Part shown: positions 24,130 through 32,218 of the stretch, piece by piece
How the letters are laid out: each line of letters begins with the position of its first letter
Position numbering within the stretch: the first letter of the stretch is position 1
NCBI GenBank assembly: GCA_002355495.1
Contig: AP017424.1
Span: 1,984,001-2,048,000, forward strand
Reading direction: 5' to 3'
Source of the DNA: Streptomyces laurentii
Lineage (GTDB): Bacteria > Actinomycetota > Actinomycetes > Streptomycetales > Streptomycetaceae
DNA length: 64,000 nt
Notes under the pieces: model-generated
What the model was told of the DNA's origin: nothing
Database searches by the model: none
Seen by the model: the letters and a program-made list of their open reading frames with translations, nothing else
Translations under genes and position numbers: made by a program

Positions 24130-25104
24130 TCAGCCCTTCTTGAGGCCCAGCACCTCCGCCGCCGCGAAGGTCTCCCCCGCCGGCCGGTCCGCGTAGTGCG
24201 GGGTGAGCAGCCCGTCCAGCTCCTCGTAGCTGAAGACGTCCTTGGCCGTGTCGAACTTGGCCGCCACCCGGGGCCGGTCGACGATCGCGACCATCCCGCC
24301 GTGGACGACGAACAGCTGTCCGTTGACCCGGGCCGCGGCCGGCGCGGCGAGGTAGCCGACGAGCGGCGCCACGTGCTCCGGCGCCAGCGGGTCCAGCTCG
24401 TCCGCGGACGCCGGCTCGGCGAACCCGGCGAAGACGTCCTCGGTCATCCGGGTGCGGGCCCGCGGGCAGATGGCGTTGACGGTGACGCCGTACTTGGCGA
24501 GGGCGAGCGCCGAGGAGGTGGTGAGGCCGACGATGCCGCCCTTGGCCGCCGCGTAGTTGGGCTGCCCGGCCGAGCCGGCCAGGTACGCCTCCGAGGACGT
24601 GTTGACGATCCGGCCGAAGACCCCGCTCTCGCCCGCCTTGGCGCGCTCGCGCCAGTGCGCGGCGGCGAAACGGGTGGTGTTGAAGTGGCCCTTGAGGTGG
24701 ACCCGGACGACCGAGTCCCACTCGTCCTCGCCCATCGAGAAGACCATCCGGTCGCGCAGGATGCCCGCGTTGTTGACCAGGACGTCCAGCTTGCCGAACT
24801 CGCTCACGGCCAGGCCGACCAGGGCGCGCGCGGTCTCGAAGTCGGCGACGTCGCCGAGGTGGGCGACGGCCCGGCCGCCCGCCGCGCGGATCTCGGCGAC
24901 GACCTCCTCGGCGGGGGCGGCTGACGCCGCGCCGGAGCCGTCGCGGCCGGGCTGGCCGTAGTCGTTGACGACGACGGCCGCGCCGAGCCGGGCCAGTTCG
25001 AGCGCCTCGGCCCGGCCGAGGCCGCGGCCGGCGCCGGTGACGATCGCGCTCAGCCCCGCCAGCGGCTGAGCCGCCGGTGACGGGGACACACGGGGCAGTG
25101 ACAT
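24130..25104 (-). CDS. SDR-family oxidoreductase (3-hydroxyacyl-CoA/steroid dehydrogenase type)
   Basis: A 324-residue short-chain dehydrogenase. The cofactor loop is IVTGAGRGLGRAEALELA with VVVNDYGQPGRDGSG, a pattern seen in multifunctional-enzyme-type (3R)-hydroxyacyl-CoA dehydrogenases. NNAGILRD, the catalytic Ser in IVNTSSEAYLAG and NYAAAKGGIVGL (Tyr/Lys pair) follow. The 324-residue length with the C-terminal HGGMVAIVDRPRVA tail is that of acyl-CoA or steroid-type rather than FabG enzymes. It is the last gene of the MaoC / alcohol dehydrogenase / SDR unit, 207 bp after the dehydrogenase. Confidence 0.85.
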   Translation of the reverse strand: MSLPRVSPSPAAQPLAGLSAIVTGAGRGLGRAEALELARLGAAVVVNDYGQPGRDGSGAASAAPAEEVVAEIRAAGGRAVAHLGDVADFETARALVGLAVSEFGKLDVLVNNAGILRDRMVFSMGEDEWDSVVRVHLKGHFNTTRFAAAHWRERAKAGESGVFGRIVNTSSEAYLAGSAGQPNYAAAKGGIVGLTTSSALALAKYGVTVNAICPRARTRMTEDVFAGFAEPASADELDPLAPEHVAPLVGYLAAPAAARVNGQLFVVHGGMVAIVDRPRVAAKFDTAKDVFSYEELDGLLTPHYADRPAGETFAAAEVLGLKKG

Positions 25105-25311
25105 GGTTCGCGTCCTCTCCGGTGAAGCCTCTGAAGCCTCGGATCCGCTGGGGATCCCGTGAGCGACAACGCGTGGGCCGTCGCTTCGGATACTGGTTCG
25201 GGCACTTCCGGCACCGGTTCACGCGCTGCTTCGGGCACTCCTCGGAGGCCTCCGGGGCGGGTCCTCCCGCCCCGGACGCCGTCGTGAGCGCTGTTCCGGG
25301 TGCCGGTCGCC

Positions 25312-26409
25312 TCAGAGCTCGATGCAGGTCCGCAGCGCCGCGCCCGTCCGCATCTGCTCCAGCGCCTCGTTGATGCCGCTCAGCGGCACCCGGTGGGTGA
25401 TCAGCGACGCGAGGTCGATCCGGCCGGCCCGCCAGAGCGCGATGGCCCGTTCGTACGAGCGGAGCACGTCCCCGCCCCCGTACATCGACGGCAGGATCCG
25501 CTTCTCGTCGAAGAACAGCTCGAACATGTTGAGCTGGAGGAAGTCGTCGAGGGCGCCCGCGCCGACGACGCACAGGGTGCCGCCGCGCCGGGTGGTGTCG
25601 TAGGCGGTGCGCGCGGTGGCGGACTTGCCGACGACCTCGAAGACGTAGTCGAAGCCCTCGCCGCCGGTCACGCGCTGCTTGGCGTCGGCGAGCGCGTCCG
25701 GGGCGACGGCCTCGGTGGCGCCGAATCCGAGGGCGGCCTCGCGGCGCGACTCGACCGGGTCGACGGCCACGATCTGCGCGGCGCCCTGGAGCCGGGCGCC
25801 CTGGATGGCGGAGATGCCGACGCCGCCGCAGCCGATGACGGCGACCGACGAACCGGCCGCCACCTTCGCGGTGTTGATGGCCGCGCCGAGTCCGGTGGTC
25901 ACGCCGCAGCCGATGAGCGCGGCGATGTCGTACGGCACGTCGTCGGGGATCGGCACGGCGCAGCGCGCGTCGACGACGACCTCCTCGGCGAACGTCCCGG
26001 TCCCGGCGAAGCCGAAGACTTCACCCGCACCGCCATCGGAACCGCCGCCCGCGCGACGGAAGTTGGGGGTGCCGGCGTTCATGAACCCGGCCAGGCAGAG
26101 CTGGGTCTGCCCGCGCCTGCAGGCGGGGCAGCTCCCGCACGCGGGCAGCCAGCACAGCAGCACCCGCTGCCCCACGGCGAGACCCGTGACGCCGTCGCCG
26201 ACGTCGAGGATCTCCCCGGCGCCCTCGTGGCCGGGCACGAACGGCGCCGGCTGCGGCAGGACGCCGCTCATCGCGGAGACATCGGAGTGGCACAGGCCGG
26301 TGGCCCGGATCCGGATCCGCACCTTGCCGGGTCCGAACCCCACCGCCTCGACGTCGTCGAGGACTTCGAGTTTGTCCTGGCCGATCTCGTGCAGTACGGC
26401 TGCGCGCAT
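25312..26409 (-). CDS. Zinc-dependent alcohol dehydrogenase (MDR family)
   Basis: A 365-residue class III-like alcohol dehydrogenase. The catalytic zinc site is visible in ATGLCHSD and GHEGAGEI, and the structural zinc loop in CGSCPACRRGQTQLC at about residues 91-105. The NAD-binding motif is VAVIGCGGVGISAIQGARL near 193-211. It lies between a MaoC protein and an SDR in the same transcriptional direction, so it probably oxidises an alcohol formed in, or feeding, a CoA-ester or sterol-like breakdown route. Confidence 0.88.
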   Translation of the reverse strand: MRAAVLHEIGQDKLEVLDDVEAVGFGPGKVRIRIRATGLCHSDVSAMSGVLPQPAPFVPGHEGAGEILDVGDGVTGLAVGQRVLLCWLPACGSCPACRRGQTQLCLAGFMNAGTPNFRRAGGGSDGGAGEVFGFAGTGTFAEEVVVDARCAVPIPDDVPYDIAALIGCGVTTGLGAAINTAKVAAGSSVAVIGCGGVGISAIQGARLQGAAQIVAVDPVESRREAALGFGATEAVAPDALADAKQRVTGGEGFDYVFEVVGKSATARTAYDTTRRGGTLCVVGAGALDDFLQLNMFELFFDEKRILPSMYGGGDVLRSYERAIALWRAGRIDLASLITHRVPLSGINEALEQMRTGAALRTCIEL

Positions 26410-26481
26410 GGTGCGGCTCCCATCAGCTGACTCGGGTCCGAGGCGGGGCGGGGCGGTTCGGGGTGCGGAGACGGCCGGCCC

Positions 26482-27366
26482 TCAGGAGGGGTCGGCGACG
26501 GTCACGACGGTGTCGGCGAGTACGGGGGCGTCGTCGCGTTCCACGGCGGTGACCGTGACCTGCACGCGGCCGCTGTCGCCGCCGTCCCCCTCCGTGAGAC
26601 GCCACATCCGGATCCGGAGGGTCTCGCCGGGGAAGACGATTCCGGCGAAGCGGGTGCGGTAGCCGCGCACGCGGGTGACATCGCCGCCGAGAAGGGTGTC
26701 GACGACCGCCTTGAGGGTCATGCCGTACGAGCACAGGCCGTGCAGGATCGGCCGGTCGAAGCCCGCGAGCTTGGCGAACTCGGGGTCGGCGTGCAGCGGG
26801 TTCCAGTCGCCGGACAGCCGGTAGAGCAGGGCCTGGTCCTCACGGACGGGCCGCTCGACGGTGGCGTCGGGCGCCCGGTCGGGCACGGCGAGGCGCTCGG
26901 AGGGACCGCGGTCGCCGCCCCAGCCGCCCTCGCCGCGGACGAAGATCTGGGCGTCGCTGGTCCACAGCGGCCCGTCGGCGTCGGCGGCCTCGGAGCGCAG
27001 CACCAGGACGGCGGCCTTGCCCTTGTCGTACACGGCGGCGACCCGGGAGGTGGAGACGGCCCGGCCGGCGACGGGCAGCGGCCGGTGCAGGGTGATCGAC
27101 TGGCCGCCGTGCAGCACGGCGGCGAGGTCGATGTCGATGCCCGGGGCGCCCAGACCGCCGACGACGCCCATGCCGGCGCCCGCGACGGTGGCGAAGCTGG
27201 GCAGGACGTGCAGCCGGGACTCCAGGGTGTAGCGCAGCTCGTCGGGGTCGGTCGCGGGCGCGCCCGCGCCGAGGCCGAGGTGGTAGAGCTGGACGTCCTT
27301 GTGGTCCCAGGCGATCTCCGCGCTGCGGGGTTCGGCGGCGACGGCCTTGGCGGCGTCAATGGGCAT
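26482..27366 (-). CDS. MaoC-type enoyl-CoA hydratase (double hot-dog)
   Basis: A 294-residue hydratase-2 type protein with an N-terminal hot-dog half (VLPSFATVAGAGMGVVGG, HGGQSITLHRPLPVAGRAVSTSRVAAVYDKGKAAV) and a C-terminal catalytic half bearing the hydratase-2 motif YRLSGDWNPLHADPEFAKLAGFDRPILHGLCSYG (Asp and His). It adds water to trans-2-enoyl-CoA to give the 3R-hydroxy form, which the SDR of the same operon could oxidise. ATG 27366 has AAGGAG upstream; the frame extends to 27417 without a site. First gene of the operon, behind a KstR-consensus palindrome. Confidence 0.9.
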   Translation of the reverse strand: MPIDAAKAVAAEPRSAEIAWDHKDVQLYHLGLGAGAPATDPDELRYTLESRLHVLPSFATVAGAGMGVVGGLGAPGIDIDLAAVLHGGQSITLHRPLPVAGRAVSTSRVAAVYDKGKAAVLVLRSEAADADGPLWTSDAQIFVRGEGGWGGDRGPSERLAVPDRAPDATVERPVREDQALLYRLSGDWNPLHADPEFAKLAGFDRPILHGLCSYGMTLKAVVDTLLGGDVTRVRGYRTRFAGIVFPGETLRIRMWRLTEGDGGDSGRVQVTVTAVERDDAPVLADTVVTVADPS

Positions 27367-27481
27367 CGGCTTGCTGCTCCTTGTGGCGGTTGGAGACCTC
27401 GGCGCGGCCGTCCGCACCGTCGACCACGCCGAGGCCGTGCGGGAGCCGGTCCGGACCGCGTTCGTCGGTTCGTTCGTGTTC

Positions 27482-27495
27482 TAGAACGCGTTCTA
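27482..27495. promoter_or_regulatory. KstR-consensus palindrome upstream of the MaoC operon
   Basis: TAGAACGCGTTCTA fits TnnAACnnGTTnnA, the operator consensus described for the TetR-family steroid-catabolism repressor KstR of mycobacteria and Rhodococcus. The perfect symmetry extends one base further each side. It is 116 bp before the MaoC start. Confidence 0.6.
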
Positions 27496-27544
27496 GAGCG
27501 GCGATCCCCATGTATAGCGGAGGGAGTTGACGAGGGGAACCCTC

Positions 27545-27559
27545 CTGACGGTACGTCAG
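27545..27559. promoter_or_regulatory. CTGAC-N5-GTCAG palindrome, copy 1
   Basis: CTGACGGTACGTCAG, in the intergenic space between the MaoC operon and the ABC exporter. Near-identical copies precede the acyl-CoA dehydrogenase gene (49045-49059) and the LLM oxidoreductase gene (55833-55847). Confidence 0.55.
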
Positions 27560-27706
27560 ATATCCGTATCCGTACGGGCGACGGCCCGATCCGAGCCCCG
27601 CGTCGGCGGCCTCGACCGGGCCGGCCGAGACCCAGGACATTTGTCACGGCCAGGTCCGTACACCAGAGCCTGCCCGGGTCCTCCCCCGCTCCGTAGCGTC
27701 ATACCC

Positions 27707-28699
27707 ATGACGAACGAACAAGCGTCCAGCACCCCCGCCGCCCAGGCCGCCACCCGCGCCGCCGACGCCGTCGACGGCACCGCGGTCGCCTTCGCCGCCG
27801 TCACCAAGACCTTCGGCCACGTCCGCGCCGTGGACGGCATCGACCTCCGCATCCGCCGCGGCGAGACCGTCGCCCTGCTCGGCCGCAACGGCGCCGGCAA
27901 GTCCACCACCATCAACCTGCTCCTCGGCCTCGACACACCCGACAGCGGCCGGGTCCGCCTCTTCGACGGCACCCCCGAGCGCGCGGTCGGCGCCGGCCGG
28001 GTGGGCGCCATGCTCCAGGACGGCCGTCCGGTCCCCCGGGTCACCATCCGCGAGCTGGTCGACTTTGTCGCCCGCACCTACCCGAGGCCGCTGCCCGTCG
28101 ACGAGGCCCTGGCCCTGGCCGGTCTCACCGACCTGGCCGGCCGCCGCGCCGACCGGCTCTCCGGCGGCCAGGCCCAGCGCGTGCGCTTCGCCGTCGCGCT
28201 GGCCGGCAACCCGGAGCTGATCGTCCTCGACGAGCCGACCGCCGCCCTCGACGTCGAGGCCCGCGAGGCCTTCTGGGACTCGATGCGCGGCTACGCCCGG
28301 CGCGGCAACACGGTCCTCTTCTCCACCCACTACCTGGAGGAGGCCGACACCCACGCCGACCGCATCGTCGTGGTCGACTCCGGCCGGATCCTCGCCGACG
28401 GCACCGCGGACGAACTGAAGCGCGCCGCCGGCGGCACCACGGTCTCCTTCGACCTGGCCGGCGGCTCCTCCGAGGGCCTGGCGGCGCTGCCCGGCGTCAC
28501 CTCCGTCGAGATCCGCGGCGACCGCGCCCACGTCCGCAGCGACGACTCCGACGCGACCGTCCGCGCCCTCGCCGAGCGTGACGCCGTACGCCGCCTCCAG
28601 GTCGCCCCGGTCTCCCTGAACGAGGCCTTCCTCACCCTCACCCGCGCGTCCGCGGCCCGCACCGCCCAGGACGCCCACTCCCTGGAGATGTCCCGATGA
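27707..28699 (+). CDS. ABC transporter ATP-binding protein (ABC-2 type exporter)
   Basis: A 330-residue ATPase. Walker A is LLGRNGAGKSTTINLL, the signature LSGGQAQRVRFAVALAG, Walker B ELIVLDEPTAALD, and the H-loop FSTHYLEEA. A roughly 90-residue C-terminal domain follows, as in DrrA-like exporters. TAGCGT at 27693-27698 lies 8 bp before the ATG with no ribosome-binding site, so the transcript is probably leaderless. The stop overlaps the permease start (ATGA). Operates with the permease; the kinase and response regulator downstream probably sense the exported compound or cell-envelope stress. Confidence 0.92.
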   Translation: MTNEQASSTPAAQAATRAADAVDGTAVAFAAVTKTFGHVRAVDGIDLRIRRGETVALLGRNGAGKSTTINLLLGLDTPDSGRVRLFDGTPERAVGAGRVGAMLQDGRPVPRVTIRELVDFVARTYPRPLPVDEALALAGLTDLAGRRADRLSGGQAQRVRFAVALAGNPELIVLDEPTAALDVEAREAFWDSMRGYARRGNTVLFSTHYLEEADTHADRIVVVDSGRILADGTADELKRAAGGTTVSFDLAGGSSEGLAALPGVTSVEIRGDRAHVRSDDSDATVRALAERDAVRRLQVAPVSLNEAFLTLTRASAARTAQDAHSLEMSR

Positions 28700-29418
28700 T
28701 CACCGCGTATGTCCGCCTCGAAGTCCGCCGCACCCTGCGCGACGTCGGTTTCGTGATCTCCTCGATCGGCGTCCCCGTCATGATGTACCTCCTCTTCACC
28801 AACCTCGGCGGCCAGAACGACCCCGCCTTCAAGTCCGCCGCGATGATCGGCATGGCGGCGTACGGCGCGCTGGGCGCCGCCCTGTCGCTGGGCACCGGCG
28901 TCGCCGAGGACAAGTCCACCGGCTGGCTGCGCCAGCTGCGCGTCACCCCGATGAGCCCGCGCCAGGTGGTCGTCGGCCGGGCCCTGACCGGCAGCGTCAT
29001 CGTCCTGCCGGCCATCACCGCCGTCCTGCTCGCGGGCGCCACGGTCAACGGCGTACGGCTCGACAGCTGGCAGTGGGCCGTCGTGGCCCTCACCCTGTGG
29101 GCGGGTTCGCTGCCCTTCACCCTCCTCGGGCTCGGCAACGGCTACCGGCTCTCCAGCCAGGCGGCCGGCGCCGTCAACGTGGCCTGCAACCTGGGCCTCG
29201 CGGTCGTCGGCGGCCTGTGGTTCCCGATCGACCTGTTCCCCGGCTGGCTGCGCTCCCTCTCCGACTACACGCCGACCAACCGCTTCGCCGAACTGGGCCG
29301 CGCGGTCACCGAGGGCACGGCGCCCGGCATCGCCACGATCACGATCCTGGTGGCGTGGGCCGCGCTGTTCGGCCTGTACGCGGCGGTCTCGTACCGTCGT
29401 TCCGCACGGACGGTCTGA
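28696..29418 (+). CDS. ABC-2 type permease
   Basis: A 240-residue six-helix exporter subunit. Hydrophobic segments include VGFVISSIGVPVMMYLLFTNL, SAAMIGMAAYGALGAALSLGTGVA, VIVLPAITAVLLAGATV, WAVVALTLWAGSLPFTLLGLGNGYRL, AVNVACNLGLAVVGGLWFP and IATITILVAWAALFGLYAAVSY. The segment EDKSTGWLRQLRVTPMSPRQVVVGR is the usual cytoplasmic loop of this class. Coupled to the ATPase by an ATGA overlap and followed after 33 bp by the histidine kinase. Confidence 0.9.
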   Translation: MITAYVRLEVRRTLRDVGFVISSIGVPVMMYLLFTNLGGQNDPAFKSAAMIGMAAYGALGAALSLGTGVAEDKSTGWLRQLRVTPMSPRQVVVGRALTGSVIVLPAITAVLLAGATVNGVRLDSWQWAVVALTLWAGSLPFTLLGLGNGYRLSSQAAGAVNVACNLGLAVVGGLWFPIDLFPGWLRSLSDYTPTNRFAELGRAVTEGTAPGIATITILVAWAALFGLYAAVSYRRSARTV

Positions 29419-29451
29419 CGAGGACCAGCGGACGAGGGGCGAGGGATACCG

Positions 29452-30624
29452 ATGGCGAAAGGTGAATTCCGACGACGCCGCGCCGAGAGCAGGCGCGGCG
29501 GCCGTCCGACCGGACTCAGCCTGATCCCCTGGCTGCTGCTCGGCCTGGGCGCGCTGTCCCACCTCATCTCGGGCAACGCCCCGAACCCCTGGATCGGCGG
29601 CCTCGGGCTGCTGACCTTCAACACCCTCTACATCGCGGTCGTCATCCGCGCCTTCCACCCGCGCACCCGCGAGACCCCGCTCACCTGGGGACTGCTCATC
29701 GCGCTCGGCGCCGTCACCTTCGGGCTGACCATCGGGTACGGGGAGTCCTGGCTGCTGCTCTTCCCGCTGCTCGGCCTCGCGGTCGGAGCGGTCACGCGGC
29801 GCGGCCGGATGCTGCGGCTGATCACCATCCCGCTGACCGCGGCCGTGGCAGCGGTGACGTTCATCAAGGCGAGCTGGGACTCGTTCGGGGTGGTGTACGG
29901 GACCTTCATCTCGATCATGGTGACGGCGACGATCCTCGCCCTGGACCAGACGGTGAACGAACTGCGCGAGACCCGCGAGGAACTCGCCCGCGCGGCCGTC
30001 GAGAAGGAACGCCTGCGCTTCTCCCGCGACCTGCACGACCTGCTGGGCCACACCCTGTCCGTGATCGTCGTGAAGTCGGAGGCGGCGCGGCGGCTCGCGC
30101 CCCGCGACCTGGACGCGGCGCTGGCGCAGATCACGGACATCGAGTCGGTCGGCCGGCAGGCGCTGACGGAGATCCGGGAGGCGGTCACCGGCTACCGCGA
30201 GGGCAGCCTGACCACCGAACTCGACCGCGCCCGCGACGCGTTGTCCTCGGCCGGCATCGAGCCGGTGGTCCGCCAGTCCGGCCCGCCGCTGGAGCCGCAG
30301 ACGGAGGCGCTGCTGGGCTGGGTGGTCCGCGAGTCGGCCACCAACGCCGTACGCCACAGCGGCGCGACCCGCTGCGAGATCGAGATCGGTGGCGGCCCGG
30401 AACGGGTCCGCCTGACCGTCACCGACAACGGAACCGGTGCCGGATCCGCTGGTACCGCTGCGGGCACATCCGGCAGCGGCCTGAAGGGCCTCCACGAACG
30501 CCTCGCCGCCGCCGGCGGCACCTTCACCTCGGGCCCCCTCCCCCAGGGCGGCTTCCGCGTGACGGCGGAACTCCCGGTGGAACCGGCGGAGGCGGAACCC
30601 GAGGACGGCGGCGACCACCCGTAG
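29452..30624 (+). CDS. Sensor histidine kinase (NarL/LiaS-type)
   Basis: A 390-residue kinase. The N-terminus has five to six predicted helices (about residues 22-150) with almost no extracellular domain, the intramembrane-sensing layout seen next to export systems. The HisKA_3 box is FSRDLHDLLGHTLSVIVVKSEAARRL with the phosphorylated His at about 198. The HATPase domain has VVRESATNAVRHSGATRCEIEI and the G box TVTDNGTGAG...GSGLKGLHERLAAAGG. The partner regulator follows after a 71-bp gap with its own promoter. Confidence 0.9.
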   Translation: MAKGEFRRRRAESRRGGRPTGLSLIPWLLLGLGALSHLISGNAPNPWIGGLGLLTFNTLYIAVVIRAFHPRTRETPLTWGLLIALGAVTFGLTIGYGESWLLLFPLLGLAVGAVTRRGRMLRLITIPLTAAVAAVTFIKASWDSFGVVYGTFISIMVTATILALDQTVNELRETREELARAAVEKERLRFSRDLHDLLGHTLSVIVVKSEAARRLAPRDLDAALAQITDIESVGRQALTEIREAVTGYREGSLTTELDRARDALSSAGIEPVVRQSGPPLEPQTEALLGWVVRESATNAVRHSGATRCEIEIGGGPERVRLTVTDNGTGAGSAGTAAGTSGSGLKGLHERLAAAGGTFTSGPLPQGGFRVTAELPVEPAEAEPEDGGDHP

Positions 30625-30695
30625 ACCGGTGACCGGCAACCGAGCGGCGGGCGGCTTGCCGGGCGCCGTGCCGCCCTCGCCCTACCCTGGTGCCC

Positions 30696-31337
30696 GTGAA
30701 CGAGATGCCGCAGGACCAGCGCCCCGCCCGGTGTACGAGAGTCCTCCTCGCCGAGGACCAGGGCATGATGCGCGGCGCGCTCGCGCTGCTGCTCGGGATG
30801 GAGCCGGACATCGAGGTCGTCGCCCAGGTAGGACGAGGCGACCAGATCGTGGAGGCGGCGCTGACGGCGCGGCCGGACGTCGCCCTGCTGGACATCGAGC
30901 TGCCGGGCCGCTCCGGCCTCGACGCGGCGGCGGACCTGCGGGACGAGGTGCCCGACTGCCGGGTCCTCATCCTCACGACGTTCGGCCGGCCCGGCTATCT
31001 GCGCCGCGCGATGGAGGCGGGTGCGGTCGGCTTCCTGGTGAAGGACGGCCCGGTCGAGGACCTGGCCGAGGCGATCCGCAAGGCCCTGCGCGGCGAGACG
31101 GTCATCGACCCGGCCCTCGCCGCGGCCGCCCTCAGCGCGGGCCCCAACCCCCTGACCGCCCGCGAACGCGACGCCCTCGGCGCCTCCGTCGACGGCGCGA
31201 CGATCGCGGACATCGCGACGAAGCTCCACCTCTCGGAGTCGACGGTCCGCAACTACCTCTCCTCCGCCATCGGCAAGACGGGCACCCGCAACCGCATGGA
31301 AGCGGTCCGCGCCGCCCGCCAGCAGGGCTGGCTCTGA
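30696..31337 (+). CDS. LuxR/NarL-family response regulator
   Basis: A 213-residue regulator: receiver domain (VLLAEDQGMMRGALALLLG, phospho-acceptor Asp in VALLDIELPG, LTTFGRPGYL, Lys in GFLVKDG) and a LuxR HTH at the C-terminus (LTARERDALGASVDGATIADIATKLHLSESTVRNYLS). TACCCT (30683-30688) lies 7 bp before GTG 30696, suggesting a leaderless message; GTG 30690 would add two residues. It probably controls the upstream exporter genes. Confidence 0.9.
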   Translation: MNEMPQDQRPARCTRVLLAEDQGMMRGALALLLGMEPDIEVVAQVGRGDQIVEAALTARPDVALLDIELPGRSGLDAAADLRDEVPDCRVLILTTFGRPGYLRRAMEAGAVGFLVKDGPVEDLAEAIRKALRGETVIDPALAAAALSAGPNPLTARERDALGASVDGATIADIATKLHLSESTVRNYLSSAIGKTGTRNRMEAVRAARQQGWL

Positions 31338-31511
31338 TTCACCAACGGGGACATCAGCCAGCCGATGGCATCTGAGGCAATCAAAACGCCCGCCGGCGGC
31401 GCATCCGCTGCACGAACGCTGGAGGGGTCAGTTCTGGCAACACATGCTGCTGCACATCTCCTCTTCCCACTGCTAATCCGCTGGAGCGTGGGCGATGTAG
31501 CCGGTCAGGCT
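31338..31511. other. Non-coding stretch at the left edge of the accessory region
   Basis: No convincing gene, RNA or repeat was found. Base composition falls below the surrounding core DNA, consistent with the start of accessory sequence. Confidence 0.4.
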
Positions 31512-31736
31512 TTACCCGTTCCAGCTCCGTCCGGACTGGTTCGCTAGGTAGGACCGACCGGTTCTCAGCTTCCAGCCTTTACGCTTCGCGGGCTCGTCCA
31601 CCTCACTGGGTGATGCCGGAGTGACACCATGCCACTCCAGCCACAAGTATGCGAGATATGCCTTGCTCTGACTCGGGTCGACTGCGAACGTGAGCTTCGC
31701 CGCCGACCCGTGCATGCCCTTCCCCTGGCAGAGCAA
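31512..31736 (-). CDS. Hypothetical protein or gene fragment
   Basis: Up to 74 residues with ordinary protein composition (KLTFAVDPSQSKAYLAYLWL, EWHGVTPASPSEVDEPAKRK) and moderately lowered third-position GC, like other genes of this accessory block. Not recognised. It is on the same strand as, and downstream of, the RHS toxin and zinc-ribbon genes, so it could be a second small partner gene or the remainder of a displaced toxin tip. The start (Met at residue 1 or at GMHG) is uncertain. Confidence 0.35.
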   Translation of the reverse strand: MLCQGKGMHGSAAKLTFAVDPSQSKAYLAYLWLEWHGVTPASPSEVDEPAKRKGWKLRTGRSYLANQSGRSWNG

Positions 31737-31748
31737 GAAGCCTGACAG

Positions 31749-31877
31749 GCCGCAAAAGTCCGCCAGCAGGTTTCCAACTGCTGGCGGACCCTGGACGGAC
31801 TCACCGACTTCGCCGTCAGTTGGTCACCTGTCCACCGCGCCAAGCACGGCCTCGACCATCTCGCCGCCCTCATCTAG
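31749..31877 (+). pseudogene. IS66-type transposase C-terminal remnant
   Basis: Frame starting after a stop near 31746 encodes AKVRQQVSNCWRTLDGL then TDFAVSWSPVHRAKHGLDHL and ends LAALI-stop. This resembles the C-terminal end of IS66-family transposases (KxxQKVSGCxRT...F...RSYLST..KHG...LDAL). Only about 40 residues remain and there is no upstream transposase sequence. Similarity is from memory and needs a search. A perfect 12-bp stem (31758-31789) lies inside it. Confidence 0.5.
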
Positions 31878-31934
31878 CTCTTCACTTGGCTGTCTCTAGC
31901 TCCCCAGAGGGGCTTGACCACCCGCAGCAGCAGA

Positions 31935-32213
31935 TCACTCGTAGCGGGCGAAGTTCGGCACGCCCTCGACCGATGCCGGATCGTCGATCGACCATGTCGG
32001 TGCACCTTCAGGTGCGCGAACCCGCGAGACAGAGATGCCGTGTAGACACTTGCCGCACCACAACAGTACGTACCCGATCCGGCTTTCGTGCTTGACGATG
32101 TACCTAACCTCAAGCTGGTCCTGGCCGCAATCCGGGCACGAGACCAGCCCCACCTCACTCTGCCGGTCGGCAACCCGACCCAGCACCCTCAGCCATGCCG
32201 CACGGTCAGCCAT
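31935..32213 (-). CDS. Zinc-ribbon protein, candidate immunity partner of the RHS toxin
   Basis: A 92-residue protein starting MADRAAWLRVLGRVADRQ, with two zinc knuckles CPDCG (about residues 26-30) and CGKC (about 52-55), followed by an acidic C-terminus. Its ATG is 5 bp after the RHS stop, with AGAGGTAGG spanning that stop as ribosome-binding site, so translation is coupled to the toxin. Position and size are those of immunity genes in polymorphic toxin systems; the family is not one I can name. Immunity function is inferred from context only. Confidence 0.7.
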   Translation of the reverse strand: MADRAAWLRVLGRVADRQSEVGLVSCPDCGQDQLEVRYIVKHESRIGYVLLWCGKCLHGISVSRVRAPEGAPTWSIDDPASVEGVPNFARYE

Positions 32214-32218
32214 CAATC

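Noticed and set aside
31754..31789. A perfect 12-bp stem followed on the minus strand by TTTT, resembling a terminator of the toxin/immunity operon
   Set aside because: It lies inside the transposase-like remnant, whose codons generate the symmetry. It is 146 bp past the immunity gene stop. It could still terminate but was not called.
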